NCBI GenBank assembly: GCA_958402445.1
Contig: CATXTO010000001.1
Span: 152,070-216,069, forward strand
Reading direction: 5' to 3'
Length of the DNA: 64,000 nt
DNA from: an uncultured Eubacteriales bacterium
Lineage (GTDB): Bacteria; Bacillota; Clostridia; Oscillospirales; Oscillospiraceae
In this document: piece by piece, positions 49,465 to 58,040 of the stretch
Layout of the letters: every line of letters begins with the position of its first letter
Numbering within the stretch: position 1 is the first letter of the stretch
Program-made: the position numbers and the translations under genes
Notes under the pieces: model-generated
Told to the model about the DNA's origin: nothing
The model's input: only the letters and a program-made list of their open reading frames with translations
Databases searched by the model: none

Positions 49465-50763
49465 ATGGGTTTATTAAAAGCAGGCGTCGGCGCGCTTTCC
49501 GGCGTTTTAGCGGATCAATGGCGAGAGTATTTTTACTGCGATGCGCTCAGCGCCGATCTTTTAGCTGCAAAGGGGCAAAAGAGGACCTCCCGGCGCTCTT
49601 CCAACACCAAGGGCAGCGATAATATCATCACCAATGGGTCTCTCATTGCGGTCAACGAGGGACAGTGCATGCTGATTGTTGACCAGGGAAAAATCGTAGA
49701 GGTCTGCGCCGAGGCCGGCGAGTTTGTCTATGACAGCGGTTCTGAGCCCTCTGTTTTCTACGGCGGACTTGGAAAAGGAATTCGGGACAGCTTCGCCCTG
49801 CTGGGCAAGCGGTTTGGATTTGGCGGCGACACCGCCAAGGACCAACGAATTTACTATTTCAACACCAAAGAAATCGTCGGCAATAAATATGGAACCATGA
49901 ATCCCGTTCCCTTCCGGGTGGTAGACCGAAATATTGGGTTGGACGTGGATATTTCCATTCGCTGTAACGGAGAGTACTCCTATCGCATGACAGACCCACT
50001 GCTGTTTTATAAAAACGTTTGCGGCAATGTGTCCAGTGTTTATAACCGGGGCGAAATCGACGGCATGCTGAAGGCGGAGCTCTTAACGGCGCTGCAGCCG
50101 GCGTTTGCCCAAATTTCGGAGCAAGGCATCCGCTACAGCGCGTTGCCTGGTCATACAGTAGAAATTGCCGAAGCGCTGAATGCGGTTTTGTCCAAGAAAT
50201 GGGCGGAGCTTCGCGGCCTGCAGGTGGCCTCGTTTGGAATCAATTCTGTCACCGCCTCCAAGGAAGACGAGGAAATGATCAAGGAGCTCCAGCGGACGGC
50301 GGTCATGCGGGACCCTACTATGGCGGCGGCCACTCTGGTAGGCGCCCAGGGAGAGGCTATGCGCTCCGCCGCCAAGAACGAGGGCGGCGCAATGCTGGGT
50401 TTTATGGGACTCAATATGGCTTCCGCAGCCGGGGGGCTGAACGCACAGCAGCTTTATCAAATGGGCGGGCAGCAAAAAGACGCTGCACCGCAGGAGATCC
50501 AGAGTGGGTGGATTTGCTCTTGCGGCGCGAAAAACACGGGAAAGTTTTGCGCAGAATGCGGGAAGCCCCGTCCAGACGGGTGGATTTGTGCCTGCGGCGC
50601 AAAAAACAAGGGGAAATTTTGCTCCGAATGCGGTAAACCCAAGCCCAAAGGTGCGCTTTTGTACCGCTGCGATAAATGCGGCTGGGAGCCGGAGGACCCG
50701 CAAAATCCGCCCAAGTTCTGCCCGGAATGCGGAGACCGCTTTGATGAGGAGGACGTTCGGTAA
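49465..50763 (+). CDS. SPFH-domain protein with C-terminal zinc ribbons, YdjI-like
   Basis: A 432-residue protein. The N-terminal two thirds form an SPFH/virion-core-like domain (MGLLKAGVGALSGVLADQWR; FVYDSGSEPSVFYGGL; VPFRVVDRNIGLDVDISIRC). The C-terminus has three zinc ribbons: ICSCG with CAECG, ICACG with CSECG, and CDKCG with CPECG. In Bacillus, YdjI is needed with YdjG and YdjH to hold PspA at the membrane. A short inverted repeat (GAGGC/GCCTC, 49423-49439) precedes it and may modulate its expression. A strong terminator follows. Confidence 0.85.
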   Translation: MGLLKAGVGALSGVLADQWREYFYCDALSADLLAAKGQKRTSRRSSNTKGSDNIITNGSLIAVNEGQCMLIVDQGKIVEVCAEAGEFVYDSGSEPSVFYGGLGKGIRDSFALLGKRFGFGGDTAKDQRIYYFNTKEIVGNKYGTMNPVPFRVVDRNIGLDVDISIRCNGEYSYRMTDPLLFYKNVCGNVSSVYNRGEIDGMLKAELLTALQPAFAQISEQGIRYSALPGHTVEIAEALNAVLSKKWAELRGLQVASFGINSVTASKEDEEMIKELQRTAVMRDPTMAAATLVGAQGEAMRSAAKNEGGAMLGFMGLNMASAAGGLNAQQLYQMGGQQKDAAPQEIQSGWICSCGAKNTGKFCAECGKPRPDGWICACGAKNKGKFCSECGKPKPKGALLYRCDKCGWEPEDPQNPPKFCPECGDRFDEEDVR

Positions 50764-50845
50764 GCTCTTTTACCCTTAATAAAAAAGCGGTACCCCTGAA
50801 AACCGATGCTTTTTACAATTTCAACTCATTTTTCAGTGAAGCGCG

Positions 50846-50890
50846 AAAAGGCACCAGAGCATGCAATACAGCTCTGGTGCCTTTTCAATA
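50846..50890. terminator. Terminator between YdjI-like gene and ligA
   Basis: A perfect 15-bp stem, AAAAGGCACCAGAGC (50846-50860) with GCTCTGGTGCCTTTT (50871-50885); A- and T-runs on each side allow both directions, fitting the convergent genes. Confidence 0.9.
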
Positions 50891-50935
50891 TTTCTGCGGA
50901 AATGAAAAGCTTGACGGTTTTCTGGGAAGAAACGG

Positions 50936-52912
50936 CTAAATTTGCAGCATTTCCAAAAATTCCGTTTCTGACAAGATGGGAATTCCCAGATCCTGCGCCT
51001 TTTTCAGCTTTGACCCAGCGTTTTCCCCCGCTACCACATAGGCAGTTTTTTTGGAGACAGAGCCAGCCGCTTTCCCGCCAAAAAGCTCAATTTTTTCCGC
51101 TGCCTCCTCCCGGGTGAATAGGGACAGAGAACCCGTCAGCACAAAGGTCTTTCCTGCAAAGCGGTCGTCCAGTACGCGGCGGTTGGACTGAAAATTGACG
51201 CCGGCCTCCCGCAATCGGTTGATAAGATGCTGCGATTGCGGCTGGGAAAACCAGTCTAGAATGTTTTGTGCTGTGATTTCTCCCACGTCCGGAACAGCCA
51301 CCAAAGACTCCAGGGGGGCCGCCATCAGAGCGTCCATGGTTCCAAAAGCCGCGGCCAGTGTTTTACCGGCCTTTGCACCTACCTGCCGGATGCCCAGGGC
51401 ATAAATCAGACGGCCCAGGTCTTGATCTTTGCTGGCCTCGATGGCGGTGAGAAGCTTGTTGGCTGCTATCTCACCGCTTTTCCAAAGCCCCTTGAGCTGC
51501 TCCAGGGTCAGGTAATAGATATCCGCTGGGGAGCGGATATAGTCCTTCTCAATTAGGCTCTCCACAATGGCGCTGCCCAGGCCCTCAATATCCATGGCGT
51601 CCCGAGAAACAAAATGAGCAATATTTCTGGCAAGCTGCGCCGGGCATTCGGCTCCGGTACAACGGAGGAAAGCGCCATCCGTGTCTCGAGCCACCTGGGC
51701 ACCACAGATGGGGCAGCGGACCGGCAACCGATATGGCACGGCGTCCGCAGGGCGCAGGTCCAGCTCCACCTCCAGAATTTCGGGAATGATCTCCCCCGCT
51801 TTTCGGATTTTCACCGTGTCCCCGATGCGGATATCCTTCTCCGCAATAAAATCCTGATTGTGCAAGGTAGCGTTGGTCACGGTTGTTCCGGCTAGGCGCA
51901 CCGGGCGGACTACCGCCTTCGGCGTCAGGACGCCGGTTCTGCCCACCTGGATGGTAATATCCTCCACCACAGTGGACTTGACCTCCGGCGGGTATTTATA
52001 AGCCGCCGCCCAACGCGGAAATTTGGCGGTGCTTCCCAGCTTTGACCGCTGGCTTAGGTCGTTGAGCTTTACCACTGCGCCGTCGATGTCATAGGAAAAC
52101 CGACCCCGGCTCTCCTGGATTCTTTCAATAGCAGCCTGTATCTCGTCTATCTGCGTACATAGCTGGTACGGAATGACATGGAACCGCTTTTCCCGCAAAT
52201 AATCCAGCGCCTGCGCATGGGTTGCAAAGGAAGCGCCCTCCGACAGCTGAAGGTTGAAAATTAAGATATCCAATTGGCGCTGGGCTGCTATTTTTGGATT
52301 TAGCTGCCGCAGGGATCCGGCTGCAGCGTTTCTGGGATTGGCAAAAGGGCTTTGCCCTTCCGCTTCCCTGCGGGCGTTCAGCCGCTCAAAAACCGTCTTT
52401 GGCATAAACACCTCGCCGCGCACAATCAAACGGGACGGGGCGTTTTCCAATGTTAGGGGAATGGAGCGAATGGTCTTTAAATTCTCCGTGACATCTTCTC
52501 CAACGCGCCCGTCTCCCCGGGTGGCACCCCGAACAAGCTGTCCGTCCACATACTCCAGGGCCACGGACAGGCCGTCTACCTTGGGTTCCACCGTATATTG
52601 GACGGCCTCCGTCGCTGCCTGCACCCGGCGGTCAAATTCAACCAGTTCCTCCATGGAAAAGACGTCTTGGAGGCTCTCCAGCGGCACGGGATGCTCCACC
52701 TTCGAAAACTGGTCCAGAGCCTGGCCGCCCACCCGTTTGGTGGGCGACAGCGGTGAGGCAAGGTCCGGATACTGCGCCTCCAGCTCCTCCAACTGCCTTA
52801 ACTGCCTGTCATATTCAAAATCCGGCATTTTGGGATCGTCCAAAACATAGTAGCGATAATTGGCCTCCTCCAGGGTCCGTGTCAAGTGTTCTATCAGCTC
52901 TTTTGGCTCCAT
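50936..52912 (-). CDS. ligA: NAD+-dependent DNA ligase
   Basis: A 658-residue ligase with an N-terminal Ia domain (NYRYYVLDDPKMPDFEYD), the catalytic Lys in the motif VEPKVDGLSVALEY near residue 115, an OB fold, a Cys4 zinc finger (CPICG and CTGAEC), helix-hairpin-helix repeats and a C-terminal BRCT domain (FVLTGSLSLFTREEAAEKIE). It seals nicks in replication and repair. ATG 52912 follows AAAGGAG; a longer frame to 53005 would overlap yunB. It is co-directional with yunB and pcrA. Confidence 0.96.
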   Translation of the reverse strand: MEPKELIEHLTRTLEEANYRYYVLDDPKMPDFEYDRQLRQLEELEAQYPDLASPLSPTKRVGGQALDQFSKVEHPVPLESLQDVFSMEELVEFDRRVQAATEAVQYTVEPKVDGLSVALEYVDGQLVRGATRGDGRVGEDVTENLKTIRSIPLTLENAPSRLIVRGEVFMPKTVFERLNARREAEGQSPFANPRNAAAGSLRQLNPKIAAQRQLDILIFNLQLSEGASFATHAQALDYLREKRFHVIPYQLCTQIDEIQAAIERIQESRGRFSYDIDGAVVKLNDLSQRSKLGSTAKFPRWAAAYKYPPEVKSTVVEDITIQVGRTGVLTPKAVVRPVRLAGTTVTNATLHNQDFIAEKDIRIGDTVKIRKAGEIIPEILEVELDLRPADAVPYRLPVRCPICGAQVARDTDGAFLRCTGAECPAQLARNIAHFVSRDAMDIEGLGSAIVESLIEKDYIRSPADIYYLTLEQLKGLWKSGEIAANKLLTAIEASKDQDLGRLIYALGIRQVGAKAGKTLAAAFGTMDALMAAPLESLVAVPDVGEITAQNILDWFSQPQSQHLINRLREAGVNFQSNRRVLDDRFAGKTFVLTGSLSLFTREEAAEKIELFGGKAAGSVSKKTAYVVAGENAGSKLKKAQDLGIPILSETEFLEMLQI

Positions 52913-52934
52913 GGTATCGCGCTCCTTTGTGTCA

Positions 52935-53573
52935 CTAGGGTAAGTACTTATCTCCCGTGCGGATAAAGGTCTCCGGTACCGCACCCACGATAATGGTCTC
53001 GGCAACGACTACCTGACTTGTCACGTTGAAGCTCACTGTGCCCCGGAGCACCAATATGGTCACATCGATGCTGATTTCCATGATGAGCTGCTGCAGTGTC
53101 TGGTTGATGCCGGCCTCCGTGAAATTACTGACGAACTGCGCGTCCGAGTTACTGATGGAGATCACGCGGACCGGCAGCACCGGCCCCTTTCCGGAGAAGG
53201 CCTCGGGGAGGAAAATGCTGCCCAGGGGGATGCCGATGTCGTTGGTGTCCAGTGCCAAAATTTCATCGTTTACAATATTTAAAATCTCTGTTTTCAGCCG
53301 GTTGACCTCGCTCATATTGGTTTTCAGCGCGGTAATTCTGCCATCCAGGTCTTTTTCAAAATAAATAATGCGGTCATAGTCAATATTATCCGTTGCGATC
53401 TGCTGCGCGATGGCGTCGTTGATCAGGTCGGAGGTCTTGCTTTTCGCCTGTGTCGTCGCCAGGTCCCTGGCAATGGGATTAAATCGGACCCGGAAAAAGA
53501 TAAACGTCCCAACGGCCAGCACCAGAAGTAAAACCAGGACGCGGCGCAGCCGCCGCTTGGTCCTTTTTCCCAT
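52935..53573 (-). CDS. yunB: Sporulation protein YunB
   Basis: A 212-residue protein with a basic N-terminus, one membrane segment (VLVLLLVLAVGTFIFF) and an extracytoplasmic domain matching YunB (FNPIARDLATTQAKSKTSDL; IPLGSIFLPEAFSGKGPVLP; FVSNFTEAGINQTLQQLIME). YunB is sigma-E-dependent in Bacillus and required for normal sporulation. ATG 53573 follows GAGGGGGTGG. It sits between ligA and pcrA, unlike in Bacillus. Confidence 0.88.
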   Translation of the reverse strand: MGKRTKRRLRRVLVLLLVLAVGTFIFFRVRFNPIARDLATTQAKSKTSDLINDAIAQQIATDNIDYDRIIYFEKDLDGRITALKTNMSEVNRLKTEILNIVNDEILALDTNDIGIPLGSIFLPEAFSGKGPVLPVRVISISNSDAQFVSNFTEAGINQTLQQLIMEISIDVTILVLRGTVSFNVTSQVVVAETIIVGAVPETFIRTGDKYLP

Positions 53574-53615
53574 AAGCCACCCCCTCTCGGACAGCTTATG
53601 CAGATTTTGTTGCTT

Positions 53616-56042
53616 CTATAACTTCTTCATATGCGCAGAGGCTGTTTTTGCCATCAGCTTCTTGGTGCCAATCTGATCAAAAGCGATTTCCAGCAACGCG
53701 TCGCCCCCCATTTTCATCACAGACAGCACCATACCCCGGCCAAACGCCTTGTGCTGGACCATGTCGCCCTGGTTCAGCTCCAAAGCTGCCGCGCCTTGCC
53801 CCTGGGCGGTAAACTCTGAATATTCCGCCCGCAGGCTGCGCGTTTTTTTGGGCGTCTCGCCGCGCCGCCCCCCACCAGAGGCAAACTCTCTTCGTCCCTC
53901 CGAATACGCGGTCTCAACCGCTCCCTGAAGCCGTGTGTTGCCCCGGGTCTCCAAGCAGGAGGCTGGAATCTCTTTTAAAAAGCGGGAGGGCATGCAGGCA
54001 TTGGTGCGGCCGTACAGCATACGCTGCCGGGCATGGGATATGGTAAGACTTTGCTTGGCCCGGGTGATCGCCACGTAGCACAGCCGTCTCTCCTCCTCCA
54101 TCTCCTCCGGATCTCCAATGGCCCGCATGCCGGGAAACAATCCCTCCTCAAACCCGACCAGAAAGACATGGGGGAACTCCAGCCCCTTTGCGCTGTGCAT
54201 GGTCATCATGACCGCGGCGTCCGCCGACTCGTCATATTGTTCAATATCCGTATAAAGCGCGATCTCCTCCAAAAATCCTGCCAGCGAGGGTTCCTCGTCA
54301 TTTTCTAGATAGCTTAAGATACTGGATTTTAGCTCTCGCGCGTTTTCCAGGCGCGTCCTGCTCTCCTCTGTGTTTTTCTCCACCAGCGCGGCGGCATAGC
54401 CCGTGCGAACCAGGAGCTCCTCATAAAAATCCGGCAGCGGCATGCCGTCCGCCAGTAGCTTTGCGCACCCCTCCAGCATACCAGAAAAGCCCAGCAGCTT
54501 ACCAGCGGAGCGTTCCAGGGCGGGGTAAGAGCCGGCGTTTGAAATCACATCGTACAAAGGCTTTCCCTCCGCAGCAGCAAGACGCGCCACGGTGTCTATG
54601 GTCTTTTCGCCCAGACCCCGAGGCGGGTTGTTGAGGATTCGACGCAGTCGCAGGTCGTCGGTCCGGTTGTTGACGACGCATAAGTAGGCCAGCATGTCCT
54701 TGACCTCGGCCCGGTCAAAAAACCGAGTGCCGCCAATGATGCGGTATGGAATGCCGTTCCGTTTAAAAGAGTACTCCAACGCGTTGGATTGCGCGTTGGT
54801 CCGGTACAAAACGGCAAAATCCTTAAAGTTTCTGCCGTGGGATTTGGCTAGGATTTGCCCAGAGACGAAATCCGCCTCTTCCCCCTCATGAAGGGCCTCA
54901 TAAACCAAGATGGGATCTCCCGTGCCATTGGCGGTCCAGAGGGTTTTGCCCTTTCGCCCTTGGTTATTGGCGATGACTGCGTTGGCCGCATTTAAAATCG
55001 ACTGGGTGGAGCGATAGTTTTGCTCCAAGCGTATGCTTCTGACGCCCTGATACTGCGCCTCAAAATTCAGGATATTCTCAATGGTTGCACCGCGGAAGCG
55101 GTAGATGCTCTGGTCGTCATCCCCTACCACGCAGATATTCTCATATCGCCCAGCAAGCAACGCCGCAAGGCGATACTGCAAGTTGTTGGTATCCTGGTAT
55201 TCGTCTATTAAAACATAATGGAATTTTTTCTGATAATATGTCCTGGCTTCCTCAAAATCCTGCAATAGTTTTACCGTCAGATAGATGATATCATCAAAAT
55301 CCACCGCGTTGTTGGCTTTGAGCTGTTTTTGGTACTCTTCGTATGCCAAAGCTATTTTTTCCAGCCGGAAGTCGCCGCTGGCCTCCGCCGACTTTGCAAA
55401 ATCGCTGGGGGTTTGCATCTGATCCTTCACCCGCCCAATGACGCTGAGAACCGATTTAGCCGGAAATACTTTTTCCTCCAGATTCATTCCCCGGATTATC
55501 TCTTTCATGATTCGCTCCGAGTCGGCGGTGTCATAGATGGTAAAGCTGCGGTCATAACCCAAACGGTGGATTTCACGCCGGAGAATCCGGCAGCAGGCGG
55601 AATGAAACGTCATGGCCCAGACATCATAAGCCTTTGGGCCCACGGCTGCCTCAAGACGACTCTTTAGCTCATTGGCCGCCTTATTGGTAAAGGTAATCGC
55701 GATAATGCTCCAGGGTGCCGCCGGGCGCAGGGTACACAGAAGGTCTGCCCTGCGCAGCGCTTCCTCAGGCGGGGAATCAGGCAGCTGCTCCAAAAAGGCA
55801 AGGTCCTCCTCCGTCACGCCGCCTGGAATCTCATTGCTGTCGCTGGCGCAGCCATACTGTAGTAAATTTGCAATGCGGTTGATGAGCACGGTGGTCTTCC
55901 CGCTGCCAGCCCCGGCCAATAACAGCAGCGGCCCGTCGGTTGTCAGGACGGCCTGCCGCTGCTGCTCGTTCAGCTTGGAAAACCTGGAAGCAATATAACG
56001 CCGCCGGGCAGCGGCAAATTTCGTCTCAAAATTCTCCGTCAT
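53616..56042 (-). CDS. pcrA: UvrD/PcrA-type DNA helicase
   Basis: An 808-residue superfamily 1A helicase with Walker A AGAGSGKTT near residues 43-51, the Ia motif AITFTNKAANELKSR, Walker B IDEYQDTNNLQY, motif III GDDDQSIYRFRGA, motif IV-V parts (LEQNYRST; MTMHSAKGLEFPHVFLVG) and motif VI VAITRAKQSL. The Arg/Lys-rich tail and the final GRGMVLSVMKMGGDALLEIA domain are PcrA-like. An about 45-residue insert after the Walker A region (SDSNEIPGGVTEEDLAFLEQ) is unusual. It works in repair and replication restart. The paired ligA gene follows with yunB between. Confidence 0.95.
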   Translation of the reverse strand: MTENFETKFAAARRRYIASRFSKLNEQQRQAVLTTDGPLLLLAGAGSGKTTVLINRIANLLQYGCASDSNEIPGGVTEEDLAFLEQLPDSPPEEALRRADLLCTLRPAAPWSIIAITFTNKAANELKSRLEAAVGPKAYDVWAMTFHSACCRILRREIHRLGYDRSFTIYDTADSERIMKEIIRGMNLEEKVFPAKSVLSVIGRVKDQMQTPSDFAKSAEASGDFRLEKIALAYEEYQKQLKANNAVDFDDIIYLTVKLLQDFEEARTYYQKKFHYVLIDEYQDTNNLQYRLAALLAGRYENICVVGDDDQSIYRFRGATIENILNFEAQYQGVRSIRLEQNYRSTQSILNAANAVIANNQGRKGKTLWTANGTGDPILVYEALHEGEEADFVSGQILAKSHGRNFKDFAVLYRTNAQSNALEYSFKRNGIPYRIIGGTRFFDRAEVKDMLAYLCVVNNRTDDLRLRRILNNPPRGLGEKTIDTVARLAAAEGKPLYDVISNAGSYPALERSAGKLLGFSGMLEGCAKLLADGMPLPDFYEELLVRTGYAAALVEKNTEESRTRLENARELKSSILSYLENDEEPSLAGFLEEIALYTDIEQYDESADAAVMMTMHSAKGLEFPHVFLVGFEEGLFPGMRAIGDPEEMEEERRLCYVAITRAKQSLTISHARQRMLYGRTNACMPSRFLKEIPASCLETRGNTRLQGAVETAYSEGRREFASGGGRRGETPKKTRSLRAEYSEFTAQGQGAAALELNQGDMVQHKAFGRGMVLSVMKMGGDALLEIAFDQIGTKKLMAKTASAHMKKL

Positions 56043-56231
56043 AGTTCCACCTATCTTTATGTTTTAGATAGGTTTTATTTTATTACATTTTTCTGCAGGC
56101 GTAAAGTGGCAAAAGCGACAAATCCGAAGAGCCAATGCGCTCAGGGGGCAGCCTTTTGGACGCGGCTGCTTTTAGTCCGTCAAGATGGTCTGAATGCGCG
56201 CCGCTCAATCGATATGCCCCGCTTAAAGGCT

Positions 56232-56264
56232 AGAAGGCCGCCGCCCTGCCGGCAGCGGCCTTCT
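56232..56264 (-). terminator. Terminator after sigF
   Basis: A 10-bp stem, AGAAGGCCGC (56232-56241) with GCGGCCTTCT (56255-56264), plus inner pairs. It begins at the sigF stop codon. The 56043-56231 gap holds another short stem (GCAGCC/GGCTGC, 56146-56172) and no gene. Confidence 0.8.
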
Positions 56265-56967
56265 ATATCATCTCACGCAGATGAGTAAGCGCTTTTTTTT
56301 CAATTCGGGATACCTGGACCTGTGAGACCTTTAAGACCTTGGCTACCCGCTCCTGGGTCAATCCGTGGAAATAGCGAAGGTTGATCACCAACGCCTCGCG
56401 CTCGGCCAGTTTGTCGATAGCCTGCTTCAGCGCTATCCGCTCCACCAGCTGGTCCTCCGTACTGGAGTCGGTCAGAACATTTTCCAAGGTAAATCCATCC
56501 TCGCCCGTCTCTCGCTGAATAGACTCTGTGGCTGCTGTCGCGGTCTCTGCAATGGCGATTTCTTCCGCAGACAGCCCCATGACCTCGGACAGCTCCCGGA
56601 CAGTGGGGTCCCGTCCTAACTCCGCAGTCATGCGGCCTCTTGTAATTTTAATGGAGGCGGCCTGCTCCTTGAGGCTGCGGCTCACCTTGACGGCGCCGTC
56701 ATCTCGTAAAAACCGGCGGATTTCCCCTGCAATTTTTGGCACGGCATAGGTGGAAAATTGGGTACCAAAGGTGATGTCGTACCCCTCGACCGCCTTCAAA
56801 AACCCCAGGCATCCCAGTTGATAGAGATCCTCCGGGTCCACGCCTCGTCCGAAAAAACGGCGGGCGATGGACCAAATCAGGCCAGAGTTCTCCACAATGA
56901 GCTGCTCTCCTGCCTGCCGGTCTCCGGCCTTGCTGCGGGCAATGAGGTCTTCCAGATTGGCACTCAT
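56263..56967 (-). CDS. sigF: Sporulation sigma factor SigF
   Basis: A 234-residue sigma-70 family factor with region 2 (LIWSIARRFFGRGVDPEDLY; LGFLKAVEGYDITFGTQFST) and region 4 (FHGLTQERVAKVLKVSQVQV). Its place as third gene after spoIIAA and spoIIAB identifies it as sigma-F, the first forespore-specific sigma factor, held inactive by SpoIIAB. The start overlaps the spoIIAB stop by four bases. Confidence 0.95.
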   Translation of the reverse strand: MSANLEDLIARSKAGDRQAGEQLIVENSGLIWSIARRFFGRGVDPEDLYQLGCLGFLKAVEGYDITFGTQFSTYAVPKIAGEIRRFLRDDGAVKVSRSLKEQAASIKITRGRMTAELGRDPTVRELSEVMGLSAEEIAIAETATAATESIQRETGEDGFTLENVLTDSSTEDQLVERIALKQAIDKLAEREALVINLRYFHGLTQERVAKVLKVSQVQVSRIEKKALTHLREMI

Positions 56968-57401
56968 TGGCTTCCTCTGCGCTGCAAGCGGCGCCGCATA
57001 TGTACGGTAGTGCCCTTACCCGGCTGGGATTGGATTTCCAGGGAGGTCATAAAGCTCTCCATAATGGTAAAGCCCATACCGGACCGGTCCGTGCCGCCGG
57101 TGGTGAACATGGGCCGCCGGGCCTTCTCCACATCCGCAATTCCGACCCCCTTGTCCTTGACCACAATATCCAGGACTTGATCTTTGAGGATGCGCGCGCG
57201 AACCAAAATCGTTCCCAAGGTATCCGGATAAGCGTGAACGATACAGTTTGTCACCGCCTCGGAGACTGCCGTTTTGATATCGCCCAATTCCTCAAGCGTC
57301 GGGTCCAGCTGCGCGGCAAAGCAAGCCACCGCAGACCGGGCAAAGGCTTCGTTGGAGGATTTACTTGGAAACTCCAATATCATGTAATTGTCAAACTTCA
57401 T
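56964..57401 (-). CDS. spoIIAB: Anti-sigma-F factor SpoIIAB
   Basis: A 145-residue GHKL-fold serine kinase with N-box AVSEAVTNCIVHAYP near residues 43-57, G1 KDKGVGIAD and G2 GTDRSGMGFTIMESF. It binds and inhibits sigma-F or phosphorylates SpoIIAA, depending on the ATP/ADP state. Overlaps spoIIAA and sigF by four bases each. Confidence 0.96.
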   Translation of the reverse strand: MKFDNYMILEFPSKSSNEAFARSAVACFAAQLDPTLEELGDIKTAVSEAVTNCIVHAYPDTLGTILVRARILKDQVLDIVVKDKGVGIADVEKARRPMFTTGGTDRSGMGFTIMESFMTSLEIQSQPGKGTTVHMRRRLQRRGSQ

Positions 57402-57715
57402 CGGACTGCCTCCCTGATTTCTACGATTTTTTCAATTCCCGCCGCTCTGAGCACTTTCATCGGCTGCTCCGCAATGGATTGCAGACGCAGACGCCCACCG
57501 ATTTGCGCCATATGGCGCAATGCGTTGATGACCACAGCAATCCCGGAGGAATCCATAAACGTGACCTCTTGAAAATCCAGGACGCAGACCGCAGGCATAT
57601 AGGCGTCTATCTTCGCGGTGATTTGCTGAATATACTCTTTTGCGCAATGGTGATCAATTTCCCCCGTCAGGGCCACAGTTAGCTGCCGGTCCTGCAAAAA
57701 GCTGGTAAAATGCAT
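57398..57715 (-). CDS. spoIIAA: Anti-anti-sigma factor SpoIIAA
   Basis: A 105-residue STAS-domain protein beginning MHFTSFLQDRQLTVAL, with the phosphorylation site FMDSSGIAVV at residues 53-62. Unphosphorylated SpoIIAA frees sigma-F from SpoIIAB. ATG 57715 follows GAGGGGAA; the longer frame to 57844 adds a hydrophobic non-homologous stretch. Confidence 0.95.
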   Translation of the reverse strand: MHFTSFLQDRQLTVALTGEIDHHCAKEYIQQITAKIDAYMPAVCVLDFQEVTFMDSSGIAVVINALRHMAQIGGRLRLQSIAEQPMKVLRAAGIEKIVEIREAVR

Positions 57716-57938
57716 AGACAGATTCCCCTCGTTTCTCAAACGGGGTTGAATTCCCCGCGAAGTTTCAACTGGTTTCAGTATAATTTTTCCAGGACGCAGA
57801 TACAGTCGAAGGAATGTAAAAAAGAAAAAAACTATGCGTTCCATAATGCATTCATGTGGGAAGAGCCGCGGAGTTTCCAGATATTTCTAACAGATGGTAA
57901 CCTTTGCCGAAATTTGCCAATTTTTTGTCAAACTGCAA

Positions 57939-57970
57939 TTGACTTTTTAGCGGTTTTGTACTAATATAAT
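57939..57970 (+). promoter_or_regulatory. Promoter of the giant S8 peptidase gene
   Basis: TTGACT (57939-57944) with TAATAT (57962-57967) at 17 bases, or a perfect TATAAT (57965-57970) at 20 bases. Otherwise the gap 57716-58040 shows only a short hairpin (CGGGG/CCCCG, 57741-57757) in the spoIIAA leader. Confidence 0.55.
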
Positions 57971-58040
57971 AGACGCACAATTCGACAGCTTAGCGGCATA
58001 GTTGTTGGATTGCAAAACAGAATGGAAGGAAGGAACACGA

